23,414 nucleotides of DNA, taken from positions 1 through 23,414 of the forward strand of contig DDSP01000060.1 in the NCBI GenBank assembly GCA_002343445.1, given 5' to 3'. Both the position numbers and the translations under genes were made by a program. This DNA comes from Chthonomonas sp. UBA2387. GTDB taxonomy: Bacteria > Armatimonadota > Fimbriimonadia > Fimbriimonadales > Fimbriimonadaceae. Positions within the stretch are counted from its first letter, which is position 1, and each line of letters begins with the position of its first letter. Of the stretch, positions 1 through 7,414 are shown one piece after another. Under the pieces are notes generated by a model. That model was not told where the DNA came from. It worked only from the letters and a program-made list of their open reading frames with translations, and ran no database searches.

Positions 1-64
1 GCGTTCGGAAGAAGCGGCGACTGAGGCCAAGCGACTCGGGCCGCGAGAGGGTCCACCTGCCAGA

Positions 65-1258
65 ATGTCCGGGATGGGTGTGACCCTTGAAGCGGCCATG
101 TTCGGATGCGCGGTCCTGTTGGGACTCGGCGTGCTCGCGAGCAAGGCTTCGTCGCTTCTGGGCGTGCCCGCGATGCTTCTGTTCATGGGAGTCGGCATGC
201 TGGCGGGCTCGGACGGGCCGGGTGGCATCTACTTCGACAACGCCGCTTGGGCCCAATCGCTGGGTGTGGTGGCGCTGGCCTTCATTCTTTTCGCCGGAGG
301 GATGGACACCGAGTGGGAGCAGGTGCAGGGCGTGGTGCGTCCGGCTCTGGCCCTGAGCACGTTGGGCGTTGCGGCGACGGCGTTGCTTACGGCGGCGTTC
401 GTCAAGTTCGCGTTTGGCTTGGGCTGGTTGGAGGGGCTGCTGTTGGGCTCGATCATCGCCTCCACGGATGCCGCCGCCGTCTTTGGGATTCTTCGGGCAC
501 GGAGCGTGCGGCTCAATGCCAGGTTGCGGGCCCTGCTGGAACTGGAATCCGGCAGCAACGACCCCATGGCGATCTTCCTGACGATCGGTTTGGTGGGGGT
601 GCTGAGCGCGGGGGCTTCGTCGGTGGGCGACTTGGTCATGCCCTTTTTGGTTCAGATGCCCGTCGGGGCGTTGGTGGGCTATGCCGTGGGGCGCGGGGGT
701 GTGCTCGTGATGCGGCGGCTGCGGCTCGACTTCGAGGCCCTCTATCACGTTTTGTCCATCGTCATCGTGCTGCTCTCGTTCAGCGGGGCGGCATTGGCGG
801 GCGGCAACGGGTTCTTGGCCGTGTATGTGGCCGGCATCGCCTATGGCAACGGAGACTTCCATCAGCGCAAGGGGTTGCGCCGCTTCCACGACGGCATCGC
901 ATGGCTGATGCAGATCGCGATGTTTCTGACGTTGGGCCTCCTGGTGTTCCCGCACCAGTTGCCCGGCGTGGCCGTTCAGGGCGTGCTCATCGCCTTGTTC
1001 CTGATGTTCGTGGCGCGGCCTATCGCGGTGGGCCTGACGCTGCTTCCGTTCCGTTTCGGGGCTCGGGAGTCCGTCTTGGTCGGCTGGTTCGGGTTGCGCG
1101 GCGCCGTCCCCATCGTGTTGGGCACGTATCCCCTGCTGGCTGGGCTTCCACGCGCGCAGGAGCTTTTCAACGTGGTGTTCTTCGTCGTGCTGCTTTCGTC
1201 TCTAGCGCAAGGCACCACGCTGGCTTGGCTGGCTCGGAAGTTGGGACTGGATTCTTAG
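65..1258 (+). CDS. nhaP2: K+/H+ antiporter, NhaP2/CvrA type, short form
   Basis: This is a cation/proton antiporter of the CPA family that exchanges K+ (or Na+) for protons across the inner membrane. The 397 residues are nearly all hydrophobic helices, with the family motifs STDAAAVF (about residues 135-142), ESGSNDPMAIFLT (about 163-175), a LAVYVAGIAYGN segment, FVARP, and GLRGAVPIVLGTYPLLAG near the end. These match E. coli NhaP2 almost motif for motif. The protein stops right after the last membrane helix (QGTTLAWLARKLGLDS), whereas full-length NhaP2 is about 578 residues with cytoplasmic TrkA_C/CorC-like domains, so the regulatory half is absent. The ATG at 65 sets the first helix correctly. 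The frame is open to the window edge upstream but has no earlier start codon there. The family is certain; the exact ion is not. Confidence 0.88.
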   Translation: MSGMGVTLEAAMFGCAVLLGLGVLASKASSLLGVPAMLLFMGVGMLAGSDGPGGIYFDNAAWAQSLGVVALAFILFAGGMDTEWEQVQGVVRPALALSTLGVAATALLTAAFVKFAFGLGWLEGLLLGSIIASTDAAAVFGILRARSVRLNARLRALLELESGSNDPMAIFLTIGLVGVLSAGASSVGDLVMPFLVQMPVGALVGYAVGRGGVLVMRRLRLDFEALYHVLSIVIVLLSFSGAALAGGNGFLAVYVAGIAYGNGDFHQRKGLRRFHDGIAWLMQIAMFLTLGLLVFPHQLPGVAVQGVLIALFLMFVARPIAVGLTLLPFRFGARESVLVGWFGLRGAVPIVLGTYPLLAGLPRAQELFNVVFFVVLLSSLAQGTTLAWLARKLGLDS

Positions 1259-1305
1259 GGAGGTTCGGGCCAGGCCCAAGAACAGGAAGCTGCGGGACTT
1301 TTGTT

Positions 1306-1333
1306 CGACAGTTCGATATTTCTCGATATGTCG
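1306..1333. promoter_or_regulatory. Imperfect palindrome, candidate ArsR operator
   Basis: A 28-bp imperfect palindrome has outer arms CGACA (1306-1310) and TGTCG (1329-1333) and inner arms TCGA (1313-1316) and TCGA (1323-1326); 10 of 14 base pairs are symmetric. It lies directly before the -10 box of the arsR-like gene, where ArsR/SmtB repressors usually bind as dimers to control their own operon. The symmetry is seen; the operator role is inferred. Confidence 0.55.
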
Positions 1334-1335
1334 TG

Positions 1336-1341
1336 TATAAT
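1336..1341 (+). promoter_or_regulatory. TATAAT -10 box for the arsenic operon
   Basis: A perfect TATAAT lies right after the palindrome and overlaps the ATG at 1340. A transcript from it would begin near 1348, so translation would start at the in-frame GTG at 1349 (leaderless) or the ATG at 1373. No good -35 box is visible; the palindrome occupies that position. Confidence 0.5.
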
Positions 1342-1699
1342 GGCCGTTGTGGACCACGATGAGACTGCGGTCATGTTCAAAGCGCTCGGCGATCCGACGC
1401 GGTTGCGCATCTTCCAGTTCCTCCGCTGTTGCCCGGCACCCGTCGCTCTCGACGAGGAAGGCCAGGCGCAACCGGCCGACGGGCCGACGGTGGGCGAGGT
1501 GTGTTGCAGCGTCTTCGGTCTGGAGCGGCCCACCTCCACGATCTCCTTCCACTTGAAGGAGTTGCGGAACGCGGGCCTGATCCAGGTGGAACGCCGAGGC
1601 AAGCACATGATCCTTTCCGCCCGCCGCGACGCCTTGGCCAGGCTGGCGGCCTTCTTCGATCCGAGCAGCCCCTGTTGCTCGGAGGACAACAAACCATGA
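1340..1699 (+). CDS. arsR: ArsR/SmtB-family metalloregulatory repressor
   Basis: This is a small winged-helix repressor that should sense arsenite or a related thiophilic metalloid and control the methyltransferase behind it. The 119 residues begin with MFKALGDPTRLRIFQFL (from about residue 12), the classic ArsR opening. They continue with a recognition helix STISFHLKELRNAGLI (about 66-81) and the wing VERRGKHMILS. Three vicinal cysteine pairs are visible: C30-C31, C55-C56 and C112-C113. They offer an As(III)-binding site, but which pair is used cannot be read from sequence. In-frame starts exist at 1301 (TTG), 1328, 1340, 1349 (GTG) and 1373. I chose 1340 as the conventional one, but the TATAAT box at 1336-1341 argues for 1349. 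The stop overlaps the next start (ATGA), so the two genes are translationally coupled. Confidence 0.9.
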   Translation: MAVVDHDETAVMFKALGDPTRLRIFQFLRCCPAPVALDEEGQAQPADGPTVGEVCCSVFGLERPTSTISFHLKELRNAGLIQVERRGKHMILSARRDALARLAAFFDPSSPCCSEDNKP

Positions 1700-2523
1700 A
1701 CACCCCTTCCACCCTCGACGACGTTCGCGACATCGTCCGCCGCAAGTACGGCGAACTGGCGTTGCTCGCGACCCAACAACGGAAGCCCTGCTGCGGCACG
1801 GGGAGCGGCGACGACAGGATCACCCGCGACCTGTACGCCCCCGACCAGACCGGCGACGTGCCCGAATCGGCCCTGCTCGCCTCGCTCGGTTGCGGCAACC
1901 CGACGGCCCTTGCCGAACTCAAGCCCGGAGACACCGTGCTCGACCTGGGAAGCGGCGGCGGGATCGACGTCCTTCTCAGCGCCAAACGCGTCGGGCCTAC
2001 GGGCTTTGCCTACGGCCTCGACATGACCGACGAGATGCTGGCTCTGGCCGAGTCCAACCGCCAGAAAGCGGGCGCGGAAAACGTCAAGTTCCTGCGCGGC
2101 CACATCGAAGAGATCCCCCTTCCCGACGCCTCGGTTGACGTGATCATCAGCAACTGCGTGATCAATCTGTCGGGCGACAAAGACCGCGTTTTGCGGGAAG
2201 CGTTCCGCGTGCTCAAGCCCGGCGGCCGCTTCGCTGTGTCGGACGTGGTGACCGAGGGCGACCTGCCCGAAGCCGTGCGCAAAGACATTGAGTCCTACGT
2301 CGGCTGCGTGGCAGGTGCGCTGGACAAGGAGGACTATCTGGCCCGCTTGTCCGCCGCCGGGTTCGTGGATGCCTCCATCGAGGTGACGCGCCGGTACACG
2401 TTCTCCGATCTCGGCGAATCGTGCTGCTCGAGCCAGGCGATGGCCGCTCTTACACCCGAAGAGCGCGAGCGATTGGACGGTCGCGTGCAGAGCGGGTTCA
2501 TCCGAGCGACGAAACCTGCTTGA
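1696..2523 (+). CDS. arsM: Arsenite S-adenosylmethionine methyltransferase
   Basis: ArsM adds methyl groups from S-adenosylmethionine to arsenite, giving methylated and eventually volatile arsenicals; it acts in the cytoplasm. The 275-residue protein shows the SAM-binding motif I VLDLGSGGG (about residues 81-89), the acidic end of strand 2 (GLDMTDEML) and SNCVINLSGDKDRVLREAFRVLKPGGRF. The cysteines expected for arsenic binding are in place: C66 in LGCGNP, C204 in YVGCVAG and the C243-C244 pair. An extra CC pair sits at 32-33. The start overlaps the arsR stop by 4 bp, so expression should follow arsenic through that repressor. No ars permease or arsenate reductase is next to it, so detoxification here seems to rely on methylation. 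Family assignment is firm. Confidence 0.93.
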   Translation: MNTPSTLDDVRDIVRRKYGELALLATQQRKPCCGTGSGDDRITRDLYAPDQTGDVPESALLASLGCGNPTALAELKPGDTVLDLGSGGGIDVLLSAKRVGPTGFAYGLDMTDEMLALAESNRQKAGAENVKFLRGHIEEIPLPDASVDVIISNCVINLSGDKDRVLREAFRVLKPGGRFAVSDVVTEGDLPEAVRKDIESYVGCVAGALDKEDYLARLSAAGFVDASIEVTRRYTFSDLGESCCSSQAMAALTPEERERLDGRVQSGFIRATKPA

Positions 2524-2543
2524 CGCCCGTTTGCGGCAGCTTG

Positions 2544-2570
2544 GGGGACCCGCTTGCGGGTCCCCGCAAG
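2544..2570 (+). terminator. Terminator-like hairpin with two alternative folds
   Basis: Directly after arsM, GGGGACCCGC (2544-2553) pairs perfectly with GCGGGTCCCC (2556-2565) over a 2-nt turn. An overlapping second stem, CTTGCGG (2553-2559) with CCGCAAG (2564-2570), is followed by TCTTT. The two cannot form together. The position after the arsenic operon fits an intrinsic terminator, although the T-run is short. Confidence 0.55.
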
Positions 2571-2648
2571 TCTTTGGTCGCCACGGAGGGCTACCCTCCA
2601 ACAGACGGCGAGTGGAGAATCGGCAACCTACGGGACTCCGCTGCGCTG

Positions 2649-2654
2649 TAGACT
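2649..2654 (+). promoter_or_regulatory. TAGACT -10-like box before the rhamnosidase
   Basis: TAGACT ends 8 nt before the ATG at 2663, and no Shine-Dalgarno sequence lies between. This fits the leaderless-type pattern seen before many genes here. No clear -35 box is present. Confidence 0.4.
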
Positions 2655-2662
2655 AGCGCACG

Positions 2663-5600
2663 ATGATCACCGCCACCCTCGTCGCCGGAGTCGTCGCCGC
2701 AGGAAGCCTTCGCCCCGTCGCCTTGCGATGCGAGGCCATGGAAGAGCCGGTCGCCGTCGCCACCGCCGTGCCCCGGTTCTCGTGGCTTCTCGAAGCCGAC
2801 GACCCAGCCGCCCGCGACCTGAGGCAGACGGGCTACCGCATCCTCGTCGCCAGCGACCCCGACGCTCTTGCCCCCGGCAAAGCCGACCTGTGGGATTCGG
2901 GGGTAGTGCGCTCCTCCGCCACGTTCGGCGTCGAGTACGCGGGCAAGACGCTGCGCACGGGCCAGAAGTGCTGGTGGCGCGTACTGTGCCTGGACCAAGA
3001 GGGCCGTGAATCCCACTGGAGCAAGGTGGCTTCGTTCGGCATGGGCCTGCTCGCGGCGGGGGATTGGAAGGCCGAGTGGGTCGGCTTCGACGCTCCGGGC
3101 ACACGCCCGAAACCGGCCTCCCCATTCGCCGGAGCCGATTGGATCTGGGCGGGCGCGGACGCGGGGACCAAGGCGTTCGCCAAATCGTTCGAGCTGCCAG
3201 GCGACATCGCGAGCGCCACGCTCCACGCGACCGCCGACGATCAGTTCGAACTCGACCTGAACGGCAGGCGGGTTGCGGCCAGCGACGGACAGACCGACGC
3301 ATGGAGGCGACCCGTCTCCGCCGACGTGAAGGCCGCCCTTCGACGCGGTGCGAACACGGTCTCGGTCAAGGCCACCAATACGGGCGGGGTGGGCGCGTTG
3401 CTCCTGCGCCTGCACGTCGTGCTCGCGGACGGGCGCGAGGTCGTTGTGGCCAGCGACGGGACGTGGACCGAGGCCTCGTCGCCGGTGCGCGTGATCGGGG
3501 CGTTCGGCGTTCAGCCTTGGGGCAATCTCGGCCCGAATCAGCTGTTCATGCCCCCGCCTCGCTATGTGCGCGGGCGGTTCCAAGTGGGCAAGCCGATCAA
3601 GCGTGCCGTCCTGCACGGTTCGGCGTTGGGCCTGATCGAACTGCACCTGAACGGCGCTCGCGTCAGCGACGAGTTGTTCATGCCGGGCTGGACCGACTAC
3701 GCCAAGCGCGTGTACGCCCGAGCCTACGACGTGACCGATCGCGTGAAGCAAGGGGCGAACGCTCTCGGCGCGATCATCGGCGACGGTTGGTACGCGGGCT
3801 ACGTCGGCTTCGGCAGCCAGCGCGAGCACTACGGCAAGAACATCCGCGCCGGATTGCAGCTCGAGATCGAATACGCGGACGGCTCGCGCGAGACCGTGGC
3901 CAGCGACCATTCGTGGCGCGCGCGCACGGGGCCGATCCTGGAGAGCGACTTCCTGATGGGCGAGGTCTACGATGCGCGGCTGGAACTCGGCGACTGGTGC
4001 GTCGCGGGGGCCTCGGACGAAGGCTGGTCGCCCGTGGACACGGGCGCGGAGGTCTCGCCGCTGGTCGAGACGTTCATCGGCCAACCCGTCGTTCGCTACG
4101 ACGTGCTCGAACCCAAGACGATCAAGGCGAGCGGGCCCGACACGTACATCTTGGACCTGGGGCAGAACCTGGCGGGCTTCGCGCGGCTGAAGGTCAACGG
4201 CAAGCCGGGACAGAAGATCACGCTGCGGTTCGCCGAGCGGCTCAACACCGATGGCTCGTTCTACGTGACCAACCTGCGCGCGGCGCGGTGCGTGGACACG
4301 TTCATCTGCAAGGGCGGCCCCGAGGTCTGGGAGCCCAAGTTCACGTTCCACGGGTTCCAGTACATCGAGGTCACGGGTATGGGTCGGGCGCCGAAGCCCG
4401 ACGAAGTGGTCGGCGTGGCCATCAGCAGCGATACGCCCACGGTGGGGACGCTGGAGACCAGCGACGCGATGCTCAACAAGCTCGTGAGCAACGCGTGGTG
4501 GACGCAGCGGATGAACTTCATCGACATCCCGACCGACTGCCCGCAACGCGACGAGCGGTTGGGTTGGACGGGCGACGCGCAGGCTTACGTCCGCACGTCG
4601 ACGATGTTCTCCGACGTTCAGCCGTTCTTCGAGAAGTGGCTGATCTCGCTCGACGACGCCCAGCGAGCCGACGGCCAGTACCCGATGGTGGCCCCGGTCA
4701 AGGTCGCGGGCGACGACGGGGGTCCCGCTTGGGCCGATGCCGGAGTGATCTGTCCGTGGACGATCTACGACGTGTACGGGGACCGGCGGCTGTTGGAGCG
4801 GCACTATCCGAACATGAAGCGGTTCGTCGAGTTCTGCCGCAACCGCAGCACGGCCGACCTTCTGCCGCCCGCACAGTTCCACTGCTTCGGCGATTGGCTG
4901 AACATCAACGCGCCGACGCCGCACGAGGTCATCTACACGGCCTACTTCGCAGGTTCGGCGCGGTTGGTCGCCCAGGCTGCCCGCGAACTCGGCAAGACCG
5001 AGGACGCCAAGACGTACGAGGACCTCTACCGACGGGTGCGCGCCGCGTTCCAGAAGGCGTATGTCTCGCCCGAGGGCGTGGTCAAGGGCGACACGCAATG
5101 CGGCTATGTGCTGGCATTGGGCTTCGATCTGCTGGACGACCACCTGGAAGGCAAGGCCATCGAGCGGTTCGTGGCCGACATCGTGGGGCGCGGCTACCAC
5201 CTCTCGACGGGCTTTGTGGGCACGCGGGACATCATGCACGTGTTGAGCAAGATCGGGCGCAACGATCTGGCGTTCCGGCTGTTGCACAACACGACGTTTC
5301 CCAGTTGGGGCTTCACCATCGTGAACGGCGCGACGAGCATCTGGGAGCGGTGGGACGGCTGGACGCCGGAGAAGGGCTTCCAAGACGCAGGCATGAACTC
5401 GTTCGCGCACTACGCGTTCGGCGCGGTGGTCGGCTGGATGTTCGCCCAGCCGGCGGGCATCGACAACCTGGAACCGGGCTTCGGACGCGTGCGTGTCGGG
5501 CCGCAGGTGGACCCTCGGTTGACGTGGTTGAAGTCCTCCTACAAGTCGGTGCGCGGCACCATCGTGTCCGAGTGGTCTCGATCGGGGGGACGGCTGGCGA

Positions 5601-5770
5601 TGCGGGTGGTCGTGCCGCCGAACGTGACAGCGGAGATCCACGTGCCCAAGCCCTCGGACGGCTCGGCGCCTGCGGCGCCGTTCGGCTTGCGCGGCGTGCG
5701 CGAAGAGAGTGGTGCGGTGGTCTACGAGGTGGGCTCGGGCGAGTACCGATTCGAGACGAACGGTGGCTGA
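2663..5770 (+). CDS. Alpha-L-rhamnosidase, glycoside hydrolase family 78
   Basis: This 1035-residue enzyme should release terminal alpha-L-rhamnose from plant or microbial glycans or glycosides. The N-terminus is hydrophobic (MITATLVAGVVAAG) and may be a weak signal peptide. A fibronectin-like N-terminal part follows (CWWRVLCLDQEGRESHWS near residue 100), then a beta-sandwich with LNGARVSDELFMPGWTDYAKRVY, which is typical of the Bac_rhamnosid_N region. The (alpha/alpha)6 catalytic part carries DIPTDCPQRDERLGWTGD (residues 621-638), where D625, D630, E631 and D638 are the conserved acidic residues of this motif. SIWERWDGWTPEKGFQDAGMNSFAHYAFGAVVGWM is characteristic of the later catalytic region. 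A C-terminal beta domain ends the protein. Length is normal for the family. Its stop overlaps the start of the ABC ATPase, suggesting a link between hydrolysis and sugar uptake. Confidence 0.93.
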   Translation: MITATLVAGVVAAGSLRPVALRCEAMEEPVAVATAVPRFSWLLEADDPAARDLRQTGYRILVASDPDALAPGKADLWDSGVVRSSATFGVEYAGKTLRTGQKCWWRVLCLDQEGRESHWSKVASFGMGLLAAGDWKAEWVGFDAPGTRPKPASPFAGADWIWAGADAGTKAFAKSFELPGDIASATLHATADDQFELDLNGRRVAASDGQTDAWRRPVSADVKAALRRGANTVSVKATNTGGVGALLLRLHVVLADGREVVVASDGTWTEASSPVRVIGAFGVQPWGNLGPNQLFMPPPRYVRGRFQVGKPIKRAVLHGSALGLIELHLNGARVSDELFMPGWTDYAKRVYARAYDVTDRVKQGANALGAIIGDGWYAGYVGFGSQREHYGKNIRAGLQLEIEYADGSRETVASDHSWRARTGPILESDFLMGEVYDARLELGDWCVAGASDEGWSPVDTGAEVSPLVETFIGQPVVRYDVLEPKTIKASGPDTYILDLGQNLAGFARLKVNGKPGQKITLRFAERLNTDGSFYVTNLRAARCVDTFICKGGPEVWEPKFTFHGFQYIEVTGMGRAPKPDEVVGVAISSDTPTVGTLETSDAMLNKLVSNAWWTQRMNFIDIPTDCPQRDERLGWTGDAQAYVRTSTMFSDVQPFFEKWLISLDDAQRADGQYPMVAPVKVAGDDGGPAWADAGVICPWTIYDVYGDRRLLERHYPNMKRFVEFCRNRSTADLLPPAQFHCFGDWLNINAPTPHEVIYTAYFAGSARLVAQAARELGKTEDAKTYEDLYRRVRAAFQKAYVSPEGVVKGDTQCGYVLALGFDLLDDHLEGKAIERFVADIVGRGYHLSTGFVGTRDIMHVLSKIGRNDLAFRLLHNTTFPSWGFTIVNGATSIWERWDGWTPEKGFQDAGMNSFAHYAFGAVVGWMFAQPAGIDNLEPGFGRVRVGPQVDPRLTWLKSSYKSVRGTIVSEWSRSGGRLAMRVVVPPNVTAEIHVPKPSDGSAPAAPFGLRGVREESGAVVYEVGSGEYRFETNGG

Positions 5771-6494
5771 TCCGCTGCTCCAAATCCGTGGGCTGAGCAA
5801 GTCGTACGGCGGCGTGCGGGCGCTCGCAGCGCTTGACCTCGACGTCTGGCCCGGCGAGGTCCACGCGATCATGGGCGAGAACGGCGCGGGCAAGTCCACG
5901 TTGAACAAGCTGCTGTGCGGCGTGGTCGCGCCCGATGCCGGGGAAGTCCTGCTTGCCGGCGCGCCGTTGCCGTTCGGTTCGGTGGCCGAAGCCGAGCGGG
6001 CCGGGGTGGCCATCGTCCATCAGGAGTCCGCCGCGTTCCCCGACCTCACGGCCGCCGAGAACCACCAGCTGATGCGCGAGCCGACCCGTTGGGGCGTGCT
6101 GCTCGACCGCAGCGCCATGCGCGAGCGGACGGAGGCATCGTTGCGTTCGGTGGGCGAGGCCTTCGAACTGGATCGCCCCGTCGGCGGGCTGAGCCTCGCG
6201 CAGCGGCAGATGGTCGCCATTGCGCGGGCGCTGGATCAGCGGTGCCGCTTGCTCATCCTCGACGAGCCCACGGCTTCGCTCTCCGTCCGCGAAGCGGACG
6301 CCCTCTTCGAGGCCGTGCGCCGCATTCGGGAGTCGGGGGTTGCCGTTCTGTTCGTCAGCCACCGTTTGGACGAGGTGTTCGCGATCGCCGACCGCGTGAC
6401 GGTGCTGCGCGACGGTCGCTGGGTGGCGACGGCACCGGTCGCCGACGTGGATCGCGACACGCTTGTTCGTTGGATGGTGTCGCCAGCGGCGTGA
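5763..6494 (+). CDS. Sugar-type ABC transporter ATP-binding protein
   Basis: This is the ATPase of an importer of the ribose/xylose/fructose class (RbsA/FrcA-like), which works at the inner face of the membrane. The 243 residues hold one nucleotide-binding domain: Walker A GENGAGKST (38-46), Q-loop HQESAAFPDL, signature LSLAQRQ (143-149; sugar importers often replace LSGGQ in this way), Walker B LLILDEPTAS with D167-E168, and the switch VSHRLDEVF. RbsA itself has two such domains; this protein is the single-domain type. The GTG at 5763 overlaps the end of the rhamnosidase by 8 bp, which suggests translational coupling. No permease or binding protein lies next to it, so its partners must be encoded elsewhere or be lost. 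Earlier in-frame codons would extend it into the rhamnosidase and add nothing conserved. Confidence 0.87.
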   Translation: MADPLLQIRGLSKSYGGVRALAALDLDVWPGEVHAIMGENGAGKSTLNKLLCGVVAPDAGEVLLAGAPLPFGSVAEAERAGVAIVHQESAAFPDLTAAENHQLMREPTRWGVLLDRSAMRERTEASLRSVGEAFELDRPVGGLSLAQRQMVAIARALDQRCRLLILDEPTASLSVREADALFEAVRRIRESGVAVLFVSHRLDEVFAIADRVTVLRDGRWVATAPVADVDRDTLVRWMVSPAA

Positions 6495-6502
6495 ACGAGT
6501 GT

Positions 6503-6508
6503 TAGACT
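6503..6508 (+). promoter_or_regulatory. TAGACT -10-like box before the foldase gene
   Basis: TAGACT ends 6 nt before the ATG at 6515. The GGAGG that follows is only 1 nt from the start codon, too close to act as a Shine-Dalgarno site, so a leaderless start is more likely. Confidence 0.45.
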
Positions 6509-6514
6509 GGAGGC

Positions 6515-7339
6515 ATGGCTTGGCCCCTCGCCCTGCTTCTCGCCGCCCAATCCGTCTTTCCCGCCAAGATCGTGCCCAAGGTGCCCGAGCCCGACCACGT
6601 GCTGGCGCGGGTGAACGGAGTCGCCATCACGGCCGCCGATGCTGCCCCTTTCCTCTGGGAGTGGCGCGGCAAGGAGGTCGTCGAAGACCTGATCGCGTAC
6701 CACATGGCCTTGCAGGAGGCTACCAAACTCGGGGTCACGGTCTCGGACGAAGAGATCGAAAAGGACATCGAGCGGCGGCTCGGCTTGATCCGGCAGAGCC
6801 TGCAGCAAGGACAGACTTTGGAGGACGCCCTTCAGGCGCAGGGCTTCGGGCGTTCGCGCTTCTACGTGCGGCTGAAATCGGAGATGTTGCTGGACCGCAT
6901 CGCTTTGGCGACGTTCCAACCGACGGCTTGGGTGAGGGTCTCGGCCATCGTCGTGCCCGTGGACGCGCCCTCGGGTGCCGAAGTGGCTCGGGCGACGGCG
7001 CGCGCCAACGAAGCATACGAGAAGCTTGGCGCCGGGGTGTCTTGGGCGGACGTGATGGCGGGTTACGGGCTGCCCTCCGAGCGGCAGGGGTTGCTGGATT
7101 GGATGCCGATTGCTGAGTTTCCCCAGCCCGCGCAGACGCAATTCGCTTCGCTCGCGCGGGGAGGCTACACTCGACCGACCCAGACCGCGCGGGGAATCGA
7201 GGTGTTCCGGCTGGATGTCCGGGGTGCGGAGGCGACGGCGGACGAGTTGGAGTTGCTTCGCCAAGCCCACCTCGCGCGGTTTCGACCGGCTGTTGTGGAG
7301 CGGATTCGGCGCGAGTCGAAGGTCGAGCGCCCGAAGTAA
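6515..7339 (+). CDS. SurA-like periplasmic foldase / parvulin-type prolyl isomerase
   Basis: This is a predicted exported chaperone with peptidyl-prolyl isomerase character. The 274 residues start with a short signal-like stretch (MAWPLALLLAAQSVFPA). A SurA N-like helical domain follows (HVLARVNGVAITAAD at about residues 28-42, then VEDLIAYHMALQEATKLGVTVSDEEIEKDIERRL). The C-terminal half (about 145-250) looks like a diverged parvulin domain: repeated Ala-rich helix, YEKLGAGVSWADVMAGYG, LLDWMPIAEFPQPAQTQFASLARGGYTRPTQTARGIEVFRLD. The classic catalytic His-Asp-Cys set of parvulins is not obvious, so it may be a chaperone without isomerase activity. It lies 20 bp behind the ABC ATPase but has its own -10-like box. 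The closest comparisons are SurA, PrsA and PpiC families; which one cannot be decided by eye. Confidence 0.75.
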   Translation: MAWPLALLLAAQSVFPAKIVPKVPEPDHVLARVNGVAITAADAAPFLWEWRGKEVVEDLIAYHMALQEATKLGVTVSDEEIEKDIERRLGLIRQSLQQGQTLEDALQAQGFGRSRFYVRLKSEMLLDRIALATFQPTAWVRVSAIVVPVDAPSGAEVARATARANEAYEKLGAGVSWADVMAGYGLPSERQGLLDWMPIAEFPQPAQTQFASLARGGYTRPTQTARGIEVFRLDVRGAEATADELELLRQAHLARFRPAVVERIRRESKVERPK

Positions 7340-7368
7340 TCGATCTAAAGAATCTTCCAATATGTTCT

Positions 7369-7390
7369 TCATCTTATTGCAATAAGATGA
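7369..7390. promoter_or_regulatory. Perfect 22-bp palindrome, candidate TA operator
   Basis: TCATCTTATTG (7369-7379) is followed at once by its exact reverse complement (7380-7390). The -35-like TTGCAA (7377-7382) sits at its centre, 17 bp before a TATAGT -10 box. A protein bound here would block the promoter, as expected for autoregulation of a toxin-antitoxin operon. The surrounding AT-rich stretch (about 7338-7414) stands out from the GC-rich genome. Confidence 0.7.
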
Positions 7391-7405
7391 GCCGCATGGT
7401 ATAGT
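7377..7405 (+). promoter_or_regulatory. Promoter of the PIN toxin-antitoxin operon
   Basis: The -35 TTGCAA (7377-7382, 4 of 6 consensus bases), a 17-bp spacer and the -10 TATAGT (7400-7405) make the best full sigma70-type promoter in the window. The -10 box ends 9 nt before the ATG at 7415, so the 5' leader would be at most a few bases. Confidence 0.6.
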
Positions 7406-7414
7406 TGCACAATC

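Noticed and set aside
2591..6013. A 1140-codon open frame on the minus strand opposite the rhamnosidase and ABC genes
   Set aside because: It is Arg/His/Ala-rich, matches no family, and lies wholly opposite two clear genes; it results from GC-rich codon bias.
6509..6513. GGAGG before the foldase gene as a Shine-Dalgarno site
   Set aside because: It is only 1 nt from the ATG, too close for normal ribosome positioning.
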